DNA of 41,016 nt from CANHEE01 sp049316985 (GTDB taxonomy: Bacteria > Bacteroidota > Bacteroidia > Chitinophagales > Saprospiraceae). How positions within the stretch are numbered: the stretch's first letter is position 1; each line of letters opens with the position of its first letter. Below the pieces are notes generated by a model. That model made no database searches. It was given only the letters and a program-made list of their open reading frames with translations, and had not been told where the DNA came from. The DNA is taken from contig JBMOJB010000016.1 of assembly GCA_049316985.1 (NCBI GenBank), positions 1-41,016 on the forward strand, written 5' to 3'. This document shows, one piece after another, positions 1-8,841 of this stretch. The position numbers and the translations under genes were made by a program.

Positions 1-305
1 CTTCGTTCTTTTTTATAATTGATTCTAGAAATGTTAGGTATGTATTTTGAGATTTAATGATATTTCTGAGCTGCGCTCTTCTTATTTGAACTTCGTTCAA
101 AATTACAATGGAACTTCGTTCTTTTTTATAATTGATTCTAGAAATGTTAGGTATGTATTTTGAGATTTGATGATATTTCTGAGCTGCACTCTTCTTCTTT
201 GAACTTCGTTCAAAATTACTGTGGAACTTCGTTCTATTTAATAACTTATTCTCGAAATGTTAAGTATGTATTTTGAGATTTGATGCTGTTTATTGAGTTT
301 CACTT
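1..305. repeat. 113-bp tandem repeat, about 2.7 copies, with internal hairpins
   Basis: Copy 1 is 1-113 and copy 2 is 114-226; they differ at only about six positions. Copy 3 starts at 227 and decays by about 305. Each full unit carries the perfect inverted repeat TTTGAAC-TTC-GTTCAAA (85-101 and 198-214). The shorter core GAACTTCGTTC recurs at 112-122, so hairpin cores sit in pairs about 24 bp apart. Copy 1 begins at the window edge, so the array may continue to the left. No reading frame is evident. The function is unknown; it could be an intergenic REP/BIME-like element or a structured transcript at the end of the ugd unit. Confidence 0.85.
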
Positions 306-420
306 TTTACAAGGCTAAATACTTTGGCCGCATTATATAATTGAAAAACATGTCATGCGAAGCAAAATGATGCGAAGCATCCTAAATATCATCAAATTTT
401 CAAATCATCAAATCTTCAAA
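306..420 (-). other. ugd 3' flank with a small palindrome, possible weak terminator
   Basis: This is AT-rich non-coding DNA just past the ugd stop. The perfect palindrome GATGC-GAA-GCATC lies at 369-381, about 40 nt downstream of the minus-strand stop, and is followed on that strand by ATTTT, so it could be a weak terminator. The decamer ATGCGAAGCA occurs twice (354-363 and 370-379). ATCAAAT/TCAAAT words are repeated at 390-420. Nothing else is recognisable. Confidence 0.35.
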
Positions 421-1761
421 TTAGTTTACCGATTTTCTGCCAATGGAATTGTAGTAGAATCCTTCTGATTCCATGATATGGAGATCGTATAAATTTCGAC
501 CGTCAAAAATTACCGGTTGTTTGAGTAGTTTGCGGAGTACATCAAAACTTGGGGTGCGGAAAACATTCCATTCGGTAGCGATAATCAGTGCATCTGCGTC
601 AACAAGCACTTCATATTGGTCCTGGCAAAATTCAATTCGGTTTCCAAAAATTGCTTTAACATTGGAGATTGCTTCCGGATCGAAAGCTTTAATTGCAGCC
701 CCTGCATCCAACAATTCTTCAATAATAGTCAATGCCGGCGCCTCTCTTATGTCATCCGTATTGGGTTTGAATGCCAATCCCCAGATGGCAAAAGTTCTTC
801 CCTTTAGTTCACCTTTGTAAAAATCGCTAACTTTAGTAAATATTCTGCTCTTTTGTTTTTCATTTACTTTCATGACAGATTTCAAAATCTGAAAATCATA
901 GCCGTTTTCCTCGGCTGTTTTGGCCAGAGCCTGAACATCTTTAGGAAAACAGGATCCACCATAACCTATTCCCGGAAACAAAAAGCGTTTGCCGATTCGG
1001 TTGTCACTGCCCATTCCAATTCTGACTTTATCAACATCAGCACCCATTGCTTCACACAAGTTGGCAATTTCATTCATAAATGAGATCCTTGTTGCCAGAT
1101 ATGAATTGGCCGCATATTTCGTCATTTCTGCCGAACGTTCGTCCATAATATATATCGGGTTTCCCTGTCTCACAAAAGGCTCGTACAATTGCTTCATTTT
1201 ATTGGCCGCTCTTTCTGAGCTTGTTCCGATAACTACCCGATCCGGCTTCATAAAATCCTCGACGGCCACTCCTTCGCGCAGAAATTCCGGGTTGGATACT
1301 ACATCAAACAAATCTGCCGCTTTTTCATGAGTAGTAAATCTTTTATCAAGTTCCTTTCTGATTTCCTGTGCCACTTTTTCTGAAGTGCCGACAGGAACGG
1401 TACTTTTATCTACGATAACTTTATTGGTTTCAATAATTTTACCCAGATCTTTCGCCACACCCAAAATATAGCTCAGGTCGGCAGATCCATCTTCCCCCGG
1501 AGGAGTAGGTAAAGCTAAGAATATAATCTCAGCCATATCAACAGCTTCTTTCAAATCCGTCGTAAAATGCAATCTACCTTGCTTTTTATTTCGTTGAAAC
1601 AACAATTCCAGACCCGGCTCAAAAATTGGAACCACACCTTGAATCATATTTTCTACTTTTTTCTTGTCTATATCGACACAAATGACATTATTTCCGGTTT
1701 CGGCAAAACAAGTTCCCGTCACCAAACCTACATACCCTGTCCCAATTACCGCTATATTCAT
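421..1761 (-). CDS. ugd: UDP-glucose 6-dehydrogenase
   Basis: This cytoplasmic enzyme oxidises UDP-glucose to UDP-glucuronate with two NAD+, supplying acidic sugars for capsule or exopolysaccharide. At 446 aa it has the usual family length. The N-terminal Rossmann motif GTGYVGL is at about residues 7-13. The catalytic cysteine is C271 in GYGGSCFPKD. The central helix carries MTKYAANSYLATRISFMNE (about 213-231), and the C-terminal UDP-binding domain contains WGLAFKPNTDDIREAP. It is the last gene of the minus-strand polysaccharide run and is separated from the antiterminator gene by a 222-bp gap with an inverted repeat, so it may have its own leader. The ATG start gives a normal Rossmann N-terminus. 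UDP-glucose as substrate is a family inference. Confidence 0.93.
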   Translation of the reverse strand: MNIAVIGTGYVGLVTGTCFAETGNNVICVDIDKKKVENMIQGVVPIFEPGLELLFQRNKKQGRLHFTTDLKEAVDMAEIIFLALPTPPGEDGSADLSYILGVAKDLGKIIETNKVIVDKSTVPVGTSEKVAQEIRKELDKRFTTHEKAADLFDVVSNPEFLREGVAVEDFMKPDRVVIGTSSERAANKMKQLYEPFVRQGNPIYIMDERSAEMTKYAANSYLATRISFMNEIANLCEAMGADVDKVRIGMGSDNRIGKRFLFPGIGYGGSCFPKDVQALAKTAEENGYDFQILKSVMKVNEKQKSRIFTKVSDFYKGELKGRTFAIWGLAFKPNTDDIREAPALTIIEELLDAGAAIKAFDPEAISNVKAIFGNRIEFCQDQYEVLVDADALIIATEWNVFRTPSFDVLRKLLKQPVIFDGRNLYDLHIMESEGFYYNSIGRKSVN

Positions 1762-1823
1762 AATTTTATTGTCCTGATTTCCTGCGTTTTTAGCAGTTTG
1801 AAATTTTTAAAATGGCTTCGCCG

Positions 1824-1848
1824 TTAATAAATCAGCGGGATTTATTAA
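1824..1848 (-). promoter_or_regulatory. 10-bp inverted repeat in the ugd leader
   Basis: The perfect inverted repeat TTAATAAATC-AGCGG-GATTTATTAA lies in the 222-bp gap between the antiterminator gene and ugd. In the minus-strand transcript it forms a stem about 63 nt upstream of the ugd ATG. There is no uridine tract after it, so it is unlikely to be a classical terminator. A pause or attenuation hairpin acted on by the UpxY-type protein encoded just upstream is a reasonable inference. Confidence 0.4.
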
Positions 1849-1983
1849 AATTGACAAAATTTAATTCCGAAAAAGATAAAAAATATTCGTGTAGCGCACT
1901 TTTGTTTGGCATTACACAAAAACATTGCATCATTGCTGATGTTTTGGTTTAGTTTTTTCTGTTTTTCATGCTTTTTTTTGAAT

Positions 1984-2490
1984 TTACACTTTAATCAGTT
2001 GTTGTTTGTCGATACTGATCTGCAAATTAAAACCCAGGTGCTCGAGTTCGACCAATATCCTGTTTTTGCCTTCAATTTCCACCATTTTGCCTCTAATTCC
2101 AGCCAGATTACCTTGAGCGATTTCAACTGCATCTCCTTCATAGAACGTATATTTCTCGACCGTCAGTTCTACATCTTCTCCTACTATTCGTCGCATCAGG
2201 TTGAACTCGATATCCGGTATTGGGAAAATGTCTTTGGCAAACCGCACGAAACCTACCACAAATTCCGTTTCCAACACCTTGATATAGTCCTCTTTATTAA
2301 TATTTACAAAAGCATAGCAACTAATCAAGGGCAGTTCCGAGACGATTCGTTTTGTTCCATGCTTTCGGTATCTTTTTTGCAACGGCAAATAGCAATCAAT
2401 TTGCTTTTGCCTGAGCAATCGTATTACAATCTTCTCGGATTTATAGCGAGTGTGGATTGCATACCAATGTGGAATTATATCATCAATCAA
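1984..2490 (-). CDS. UpxY/RfaH-type NusG-like transcription antiterminator
   Basis: This 168-aa NusG paralogue has an N-terminal NGN domain starting HWYAIHTRYKSEK (about residues 8-20) and YVFV-like SCYAFVNI in mid-domain. The C-terminal KOW segment includes GNLAGIRGKMVEIEGK. In Bacteroidota, UpxY proteins bind RNA polymerase and let it read through long polysaccharide operons. The reading frame has no ATG before the conserved W: an in-frame TAA lies seven codons upstream of the TTG at 2490 and only TTG is a plausible start, giving M-I-D-D-I-I-P-H-W. It follows the UDP-HexNAc dehydrogenase gene by 33 bp and precedes ugd. UpxY genes are usually first in their operon, so a mid-operon position is unusual and suggests it controls genes from ugd onward. 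Confidence 0.85.
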   Translation of the reverse strand: MIDDIIPHWYAIHTRYKSEKIVIRLLRQKQIDCYLPLQKRYRKHGTKRIVSELPLISCYAFVNINKEDYIKVLETEFVVGFVRFAKDIFPIPDIEFNLMRRIVGEDVELTVEKYTFYEGDAVEIAQGNLAGIRGKMVEIEGKNRILVELEHLGFNLQISIDKQQLIKV

Positions 2491-2523
2491 AACAGAAAAC
2501 CATATTTAGTTAAACTATCATTT

Positions 2524-3816
2524 TTACAAGCGCCAATAAGTCAGGTGCTTCTCAAACTCGCTTTTATCAAAAAAACCTTTCACGTCTATTAAAAGGGGAT
2601 CGGAATTCATCATTGATTTGAAATCATTAACCGTCAATTTTTTAAAATCTTGATGTGCTACCGCAACCACAACCGCATCATAATCATCACCACGATTTTC
2701 TTTTAGCTCGATCTTATATTCGTACATTACTTCAGCTTCATTGGCAAAAGGATCAACTACTTCAACCGAGACAGAATAGCCTTCAATTTCACGTATGAGG
2801 TCCGCTACTTTTGAATTTCTTATATCTGACACATCCTCTTTAAAAGTAATTCCCATCACAAGTACCTTTGCTTCTTTTGGGTTTTTACCTTTAGCGATTA
2901 AAGTTTGAACCAGTTTTTTGGCTATCCAGGCTGGCATCTGATCATTGATCCTCCTTCCGGACCGTATAACCTGCGGATCATGACCAAGCTCAACTGCCTT
3001 GTGCATCAGATAATAAGGATCGACCCCTATACAATGCCCCCCGACTAGACCAGGATACAGTTTTACGAAGTTCCATTTTGTCCCGGCGGCATCTATCACT
3101 TCTTTTGTGTCTATACCGGCTTTATCAAATATCATTGCCAGTTCATTCATTAGAGAAATATTGATATCGCGCTGTGTATTTTCTATCACTTTGGCCGCTT
3201 CAGCCACCTTAATACAAGAAGCTTTATAGACTCCGGCTTCAATGATATGACCATATACTTTTGCTATTTCATCGCATGCTTCAATATCAGATCCGGAGAC
3301 TATCTTCAGGATTTTGGTCAAGGTTCTTACTTTATCGCCCGGCACAATTCGCTCCGGTGAGTAACCCAATTTGAAATCCCCCAATTTCATTCCTGTTTCG
3401 TTTTCAAGTATAGGTAGGCAATCCTCTTCTGTACATCCCGGATATACAGTAGATTCATAAACAACATAATCGCCTTTTTTAAGACCGTAGGCCACACTTT
3501 TCGATGCTGAAATTAAAGGACGAAGATTTGGCACTTTGTGATCGTCAATATCAGTTGGCACTGCGACAATAAAAAAATGCGCACTTTTCAAATCCTCTTT
3601 ATCGGACGAGAATAGTATATCAGTATTTTCAAATGCTGATTTATCCAATTCATTTGAAGGATCAATATGTTGCTTCATCAAATCAACCCGGGCGGTATTG
3701 ATATCGTATCCAATCACGCTGAAATGTTTCGCAAATTCGAGTGCAATCGGCAAACCTACATATCCCAGACCAATTACTGCAATTTTCTTTTCTTTCTTTA
3801 TTAGTTCCTGATACAT
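2524..3816 (-). CDS. UDP-N-acetyl-hexosamine 6-dehydrogenase (TviB/VipA/WbpA-like)
   Basis: This nucleotide-sugar dehydrogenase oxidises C6 of a UDP-N-acetylhexosamine to the uronic acid for surface polysaccharide. The Rossmann motif GLGYVGLP is at about residues 17-24 (430-aa numbering). The catalytic cysteine is C262 in GGHCIGVDPYYL, and the C-terminal domain contains MGITFKEDVSDIRNSK. The sequence resembles the TviB/VipA branch more than Ugd, so UDP-GlcNAc or UDP-GalNAc is the likely substrate; the exact sugar cannot be read off. I use the ATG at 3816. A TTG at 3849 would add eleven residues with no match to the family. A WbpD-like acetyltransferase gene precedes it by 58 bp, which hints at a 2,3-diamino-uronic acid pathway whose other enzymes are not in this window. 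Confidence 0.88.
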   Translation of the reverse strand: MYQELIKKEKKIAVIGLGYVGLPIALEFAKHFSVIGYDINTARVDLMKQHIDPSNELDKSAFENTDILFSSDKEDLKSAHFFIVAVPTDIDDHKVPNLRPLISASKSVAYGLKKGDYVVYESTVYPGCTEEDCLPILENETGMKLGDFKLGYSPERIVPGDKVRTLTKILKIVSGSDIEACDEIAKVYGHIIEAGVYKASCIKVAEAAKVIENTQRDINISLMNELAMIFDKAGIDTKEVIDAAGTKWNFVKLYPGLVGGHCIGVDPYYLMHKAVELGHDPQVIRSGRRINDQMPAWIAKKLVQTLIAKGKNPKEAKVLVMGITFKEDVSDIRNSKVADLIREIEGYSVSVEVVDPFANEAEVMYEYKIELKENRGDDYDAVVVAVAHQDFKKLTVNDFKSMMNSDPLLIDVKGFFDKSEFEKHLTYWRL

Positions 3817-3874
3817 TATTAATAAATCTAAGTCAATCTTAAAAATCAACGCTCTACAATTAAATTATCTTACT

Positions 3875-4453
3875 TTACGTCTTCTCCAGTTTCTGAATCA
3901 TTCCATTGCTAAACAGATATCGTTCATTTGTATCCCGACAAATTGCCAGCCCCTCTGAATTGAATTCCAGCCGATTGCCGAATTCACTGACCCACCCAAT
4001 TTGTTTTGAAGGATTGCCAACGACCAATGCATAAGGTAAAACAGTTTTCACTACTACTGCGCCAGCGCCAATCATTGCATAACGACCTATTTTATTTCCG
4101 CACACAATAGTAGCATTTGCGCCGATTGATGCACCTTTTTCAACTAGTGTTGGAGCAAACTGATCTTTTCGGTTCACCGCGCTCCTGGGATTAATTACAT
4201 TTGTGAAAACCATTGAAGGCCCAAGAAAAACGTCATCTTCACAAATTACGCCAGTATAGATAGACACATTGTTTTGCACTTTTACATTTTTGCCCAAAAT
4301 CACTTTGGGAGAAACGACTACATTTTGTCCCAGACTGCAATTTTCACCGATTATGCAATCAGGCATTACATGGCAAAAGTGCCATATTTTAGTACCTTTT
4401 CCGATGCTACAGCCTTTATCAATAATAGCCGTTTCGTGAGCAAAAAATTCCAT
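3875..4453 (-). CDS. wbpD: WbpD/WlbB-like UDP-amino-sugar N-acetyltransferase
   Basis: This 192-aa left-handed beta-helix acyltransferase shows hexapeptide repeats throughout residues 10-145 (for example IGKGTKIWHFCHV, IGENCSLGQNVVV, IGRYAMIGAGAVV). It contains the FTNVINPRSAV and APTLVEKGASIGANATIVCG blocks typical of WbpD/WlbB enzymes. Those acetylate the 3-amino group of UDP-2-acetamido-3-amino-2,3-dideoxy-glucuronate using acetyl-CoA. It lies between the wHTH-nucleotidyltransferase gene (32 bp away) and the UDP-HexNAc dehydrogenase gene. The dehydrogenase would make the uronic acid that this enzyme later modifies. The oxidoreductase (WbpB) and aminotransferase (WbpE) steps are not present here. 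An acetyltransferase for another amino sugar remains possible. Confidence 0.85.
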   Translation of the reverse strand: MEFFAHETAIIDKGCSIGKGTKIWHFCHVMPDCIIGENCSLGQNVVVSPKVILGKNVKVQNNVSIYTGVICEDDVFLGPSMVFTNVINPRSAVNRKDQFAPTLVEKGASIGANATIVCGNKIGRYAMIGAGAVVVKTVLPYALVVGNPSKQIGWVSEFGNRLEFNSEGLAICRDTNERYLFSNGMIQKLEKT

Positions 4454-4485
4454 TCTTCTAAGTTAAATTTAATACCGTTTCGTAG

Positions 4486-5016
4486 CTATTTTGACCAAAG
4501 CAATAAAAATGAATTCTTCTCCTTCTCTTTATAATTTTCCTGAAATTCGCTTTCAGAGAAAATTACAAATCTGACTTTTCTGCAGATCAGATTTTCGACT
4601 TTCCCTACAAGTTCATTAAGGTATACCCTGTCAATATTTCCTACAAAAATCAAATCTATCACATTGCTGTCAAGTCCTTTTGCAAATCCACCGGTAAGAA
4701 AAACCTCTTCGACTTCTCCCAATCTTTCAATGACATTTTCTATAATCTGATCCAGCCCTACATATTTTTTAATGATATTATGTATGTCTTTGAATAAAGG
4801 ATGATTCTTATTTGCTTGAAACTTCTTTTTATTTCCATCTAAAAAAGAGGAAAGCATGCCCGCTTCTTCGAGGCGGTTGAGTTCTAGTCTAATAGCATTT
4901 GTGGACTCCCCAAATTCAGCTTCCAGATTTCGCAGGTAGTCTGTAGTGCTGCTGTTCAGAAAAAATTTCAGCAGCAGTTTAACTCGGGTTTTAGATGATA
5001 TTAATGTTTCTAACAT
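4486..5016 (-). CDS. wHTH plus degenerate nucleotidyltransferase-domain protein of a polysaccharide locus
   Basis: This 176-aa protein has an N-terminal winged helix (residues about 5-65) with the ArsR/MarR-like run NAIRLELNRLEEAGML. Residues 100-175 resemble the minimal nucleotidyltransferase fold, with LTGGFAKGLDSNVIDLIFVG at about 108-127. In active enzymes this motif is GSxxxG...SDxDL with two metal-binding aspartates. Here the first is replaced (NVID instead of SDID), so catalysis is doubtful and a nucleotide-sensing or purely structural role is more likely. It starts 9 bp after the metH stop and sits just upstream of nucleotide-sugar genes and an UpxY gene, which points to regulation of polysaccharide expression. 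That role is inferred from context. Confidence 0.7.
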   Translation of the reverse strand: MLETLISSKTRVKLLLKFFLNSSTTDYLRNLEAEFGESTNAIRLELNRLEEAGMLSSFLDGNKKKFQANKNHPLFKDIHNIIKKYVGLDQIIENVIERLGEVEEVFLTGGFAKGLDSNVIDLIFVGNIDRVYLNELVGKVENLICRKVRFVIFSESEFQENYKEKEKNSFLLLWSK

Positions 5017-5025
5017 TTGCTGAAT

Positions 5026-8000
5026 TTATACATCATAATTTAATACTGGTGCCAACCAGCGTTCCGCTTCTTCTAAGCCCATGCCTTTTCTTTGTGCATA
5101 ATCCTCTATCTGGTCTTTTGAAATAGATCCAAGCCCAAAGTATTTACTATCAGGATGACTAAAATACCATCCACTAACAGCTGCAGCAGGGTACATGGCG
5201 TAGCTTTCAGTCAACCGAATTCCTGTATTGGCTTCAACATTTAAAATCTCAAACAAAGTCCTTTTCTCCGTATGATCCGGACATGCCGGATAACCGGGTG
5301 CCGGCCGAATCCCCTGATAATCCTCCTCGATCAACGCCCGGTAGTACGACTCGGATTTCTGTTCTTGTGCCAAATCTTTTTCATAAGACCAGAACTCCTT
5401 TCTTGTTCTTTCGTGCAAACACTCTGCAAATGCTTCAGCAAATCGATCTGCCAAAGCTTTCAGCATAATTGCTGAATAGTCATCGTGCTCCTTTTCAAAT
5501 TTTTCAACATGAGGCTCAATCCCAAATCCAGCAGCACAGGCAAACGCACCGATAAAATCATCCCCCTTTTGAGAGATGAAATCGGAAAGACAATAATTGG
5601 GCTGGCCCGGCGCTTTTTCGTTTTGCTGTCGTAAATGGTACAAAATGACCTCTTTCCCATCCGGGGTTTGTACCAATATGTCATCATTATTTACCTGTTT
5701 CGCAGGAAAAATGCCTATCACACCATTAGCACTGATCCATTTTTCAGCAATCATCCGATCCAGCATTTTTTGCGCATCATCAAAAAGACGTTTCGCTTCA
5801 ACGCCCACTACCTCATCTGTGAGGATTGCGGGATATTTTCCGGCCAGCTGCCATGACTGAAAAAAAGGTGTCCAATCGATGTAATTTCGCAATTTCTCCA
5901 GATCATAATCTGGAAAGACTTTTATTCCTTGTAAAAGGGGTACTGGTGCTGTATAATTGAGAAAATTTACTTGAGTTTTGTTGGCACGAGCCTGCTTGAT
6001 AGTCAGGTATTTCTTGGCGGATTTTCTGCTGCCTCTCAAAATTCGCACTTTTTCATACTCATTTTTCAGGTCAATAATATAATTGGAGCGTTGATTTTCA
6101 TCTTCTGAAAGTAAAGCACTTACCACTGAGACTGCACGTGATGCATCTAATACGTGGACTACTGTTCCACTGTATTGAGGCTCTATTTTTACAGCGGTGT
6201 GTGTTTTGGAGGTCGTTGCGCCTCCGATTAGCAAGGGGATTTTAAGACCTTGTCTTTCCATCTCTTTTGCCATATTGACCATTTCATCGAGTGAAGGTGT
6301 AATCAAACCACTTAATCCAATAATATCTACATTATGGCGTTTTGCTTCTTTAAGTATTGTGTCAGCGGGAACCATGACACCAAGATCGATTATTTCGTAA
6401 TTGTTGCAGCCTAAAACCACTCCAACAATATTTTTACCAATATCATGTACATCGCCCTTGACAGTCGCCATCAGAATTTTTCCTCTTGTACTTTCTGCAT
6501 CAGGAGATTTGGCTGCATCAATAAACGGCGTCAGGTAGTGCACCGCTTTTTTCATCACCCGTGCAGACTTAACTACTTGTGGCAAAAACATTTTACCGGA
6601 TCCAAATAGATCGCCAACATGATTCATTCCGTCCATTAACGGACCCTCTATCACCTCTAAAGGATACTCATATTGTTGTCTTGCTAATTCTGTATCCTCT
6701 TCGATGAACTCGGTAATCCCCTTAACAAGTGCATATTTTAGTCTTTCGTTCACAGTTGCTTCGCGCCAAGCAAGATCTTTTTGCAGCAAAATCCCCGAGT
6801 TGCCTTTAACTTTTTCCGCATACGCGGTTAGCTGCTCAGTGGCATTCGGATTACGGTCAAAAAGTACGTCTTCTACTAATTTTAAAAGTTCCGGGTCCAC
6901 CTCCTCATAAACCTCAATCATTCCAGCGTTCACGATTCCCATATCCATCCCTGCTTGAATTGCGTGGTAGAGAAACGCAGCGTGCATCGCTTCGCGAACT
7001 TTATCATTTCCTCTGAAACTAAAAGAGATATTGGAAACTCCTCCGCTAATTTTAGCACCAGGGCAACGCTTTTTTATTTCTCGTGTTGCTTCGATAAAAT
7101 TTATAGCATAGCGATTATGTTCTTCTATTCCTGTCGCAACTGCAAAAATATTAGGGTCAAAAATAATATCCTGAGGTTTGAACTTAAGTTGGTTGACCAA
7201 AATCCTGTATGCCCTTTCACAAATTTCAACTTTCCGTTCTGTTGAATCTGCCTGACCTCTTTCATCAAAAGCCATTACCACCGTGGCAGCTCCATATCTT
7301 CGTAATAATCTCGCCTGTTCGATAAATTTATCCTCTCCTTCTTTTAATGAAATGGAATTGACAATGCATTTCCCTTGCACACATTTCAAACCAGCTTCAA
7401 TTACCTCCCACTTTGAGGAATCAATCATGATTGGCACCCTTGAAATATCTGGTTCGGACATCAGCAGATGCAAAAAATCGACCATCGCTTTTTTCGAATC
7501 AATTAATCCTTCATCCATATTAATATCGATGATTTGGGCACCGTTTTCTACCTGTTGACGAGCTACTTCCAGTCCTCCCGCTAAATCTCCTTGCTTCACT
7601 AGTCTTGCAAAAGCTTTCGATCCGGTCACATTGGTACGTTCTCCTATATTAACAAAATTACTTTCTTTTCGGATAATCATTGGTTCGAGTCCAGCAATCA
7701 TCGTATATAAAGAGATTTCCGGTATTTTGCGGGCGGGTAAACCTTGAACTACTGTTGCCATTTTTGCAATATGATCGGGAGTAGTTCCGCAACAGCCCCC
7801 AACAATATTTACCAATCCTTCTCTCGCAAAGTCCTCAATTAAGTGGGCCATTTCATGGCTACTTTGGTCGTATTCTCCGAATTCATTAGGCAATCCGGCA
7901 TTCGGATAGGCCGAAATGAAGCAATCAGCCATTCTAGACAGTGCTTCTATGTGTGGGCGCATCTCACGAGCACCCAATGCACAATTAAAACCTACACTAA

Positions 8001-8796
8001 ACAAAGGAATATGGCTGATGGATATCCAAAATGCTTCTGCTGTTTGGCCGGACAGGGTTCTTCCCGATGCATCAGTAATTGTTCCGGAAATCATTATTTC
8101 AATTTCTTTGGCAGAAACGTAAGTACTGTTCGGTAAATTTAACTTAGCACGCAGTATATTTCTTTCGATTATATCTTGTTCATTGGCATTTGAATCAGTG
8201 TGTGTCTTATATAAATCAATGGCAAAAAGTGCTGCTTTTGCATTCAGCGTATCGAAGATGGTTTCAACAAGCAATATATCTGCACCACCTTCGACCAAAC
8301 CACATACTTGCTCGTAATATGCTTCTACTAATTCATCAAAAGTAATAGCCCTATAGCCAGGATCATTTACATCAGGCGATATCGAGGCAGTCCGGTTTGT
8401 TGGTCCAATCGCTCCTGCTACAAACCGTGGTCTCTCCGGATTTTTTTTAGTGTATTCGTTGGCCGCTTCCCTGGCAAGTTTTGCAGATTCAAAATTCAGC
8501 TTATACACCTGATCCTGCATACCATAATCAGCCATTGCAATACTCGTCCCGCTAAATGTGTTGGTTTCGATTATATCAGCTCCCGCTTCAAGATAGGCTT
8601 TGTGAATGGCTTGTATAATCTGTGGCTGCGTGATGGATAAAAGGTCATTATTGCCCATCTGATCCTTTGGGTGTTGTGCAAATTCTCTTCCCCGAAATTC
8701 CTTTTCAGTCAGTCTATATTGCTGAATCATCGAACCCATTGCTCCGTCAATCACCAATATCCGACTGCCCGCAATTTCCCGTAATAAATGATTCAT
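5026..8796 (-). CDS. metH: Cobalamin-dependent methionine synthase
   Basis: This 1256-aa full-length MetH transfers the methyl group of 5-methyl-tetrahydrofolate to homocysteine via cobalamin. Domains in order: the homocysteine-binding barrel with zinc ligands C272 (GFNCALG) and C335/C336 (GGCCGTTPDHI); the folate-binding domain beginning NIGERTNVTGS; the cobalamin domain with DVHDIGKN, whose cobalt-ligating histidine is H784; and the C-terminal AdoMet-activation domain (about 920-1256, with RPAPGYPACPDH). The homocysteine domain carries an insertion of about 25 residues before MISGTITDASG compared with E. coli MetH. The ATG at 8796 is preferred: a longer frame begins at 8844, inside the promoter -7 box. 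No cobalamin riboswitch is seen; the leader is only about 40 nt. Five polysaccharide-type genes follow on the same strand. Confidence 0.97.
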   Translation of the reverse strand: MNHLLREIAGSRILVIDGAMGSMIQQYRLTEKEFRGREFAQHPKDQMGNNDLLSITQPQIIQAIHKAYLEAGADIIETNTFSGTSIAMADYGMQDQVYKLNFESAKLAREAANEYTKKNPERPRFVAGAIGPTNRTASISPDVNDPGYRAITFDELVEAYYEQVCGLVEGGADILLVETIFDTLNAKAALFAIDLYKTHTDSNANEQDIIERNILRAKLNLPNSTYVSAKEIEIMISGTITDASGRTLSGQTAEAFWISISHIPLFSVGFNCALGAREMRPHIEALSRMADCFISAYPNAGLPNEFGEYDQSSHEMAHLIEDFAREGLVNIVGGCCGTTPDHIAKMATVVQGLPARKIPEISLYTMIAGLEPMIIRKESNFVNIGERTNVTGSKAFARLVKQGDLAGGLEVARQQVENGAQIIDINMDEGLIDSKKAMVDFLHLLMSEPDISRVPIMIDSSKWEVIEAGLKCVQGKCIVNSISLKEGEDKFIEQARLLRRYGAATVVMAFDERGQADSTERKVEICERAYRILVNQLKFKPQDIIFDPNIFAVATGIEEHNRYAINFIEATREIKKRCPGAKISGGVSNISFSFRGNDKVREAMHAAFLYHAIQAGMDMGIVNAGMIEVYEEVDPELLKLVEDVLFDRNPNATEQLTAYAEKVKGNSGILLQKDLAWREATVNERLKYALVKGITEFIEEDTELARQQYEYPLEVIEGPLMDGMNHVGDLFGSGKMFLPQVVKSARVMKKAVHYLTPFIDAAKSPDAESTRGKILMATVKGDVHDIGKNIVGVVLGCNNYEIIDLGVMVPADTILKEAKRHNVDIIGLSGLITPSLDEMVNMAKEMERQGLKIPLLIGGATTSKTHTAVKIEPQYSGTVVHVLDASRAVSVVSALLSEDENQRSNYIIDLKNEYEKVRILRGSRKSAKKYLTIKQARANKTQVNFLNYTAPVPLLQGIKVFPDYDLEKLRNYIDWTPFFQSWQLAGKYPAILTDEVVGVEAKRLFDDAQKMLDRMIAEKWISANGVIGIFPAKQVNNDDILVQTPDGKEVILYHLRQQNEKAPGQPNYCLSDFISQKGDDFIGAFACAAGFGIEPHVEKFEKEHDDYSAIMLKALADRFAEAFAECLHERTRKEFWSYEKDLAQEQKSESYYRALIEEDYQGIRPAPGYPACPDHTEKRTLFEILNVEANTGIRLTESYAMYPAAAVSGWYFSHPDSKYFGLGSISKDQIEDYAQRKGMGLEEAERWLAPVLNYDV

Positions 8797-8841
8797 GTCT
8801 AAAAATCTTTTAAATAATATAAAAAAGAACTTAATGAGTAG

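Noticed and set aside
1..305. CRISPR-like repeat array
   Set aside because: The unit is 113 bp and repeats continuously without unique spacers; no cas gene is in the window.
1906..2592. 228-codon plus-strand frame across the antiterminator gene
   Set aside because: It is antisense to the UpxY gene and the end of the dehydrogenase gene, whose proteins have clear family motifs; its own product is low-complexity and unlike any family.
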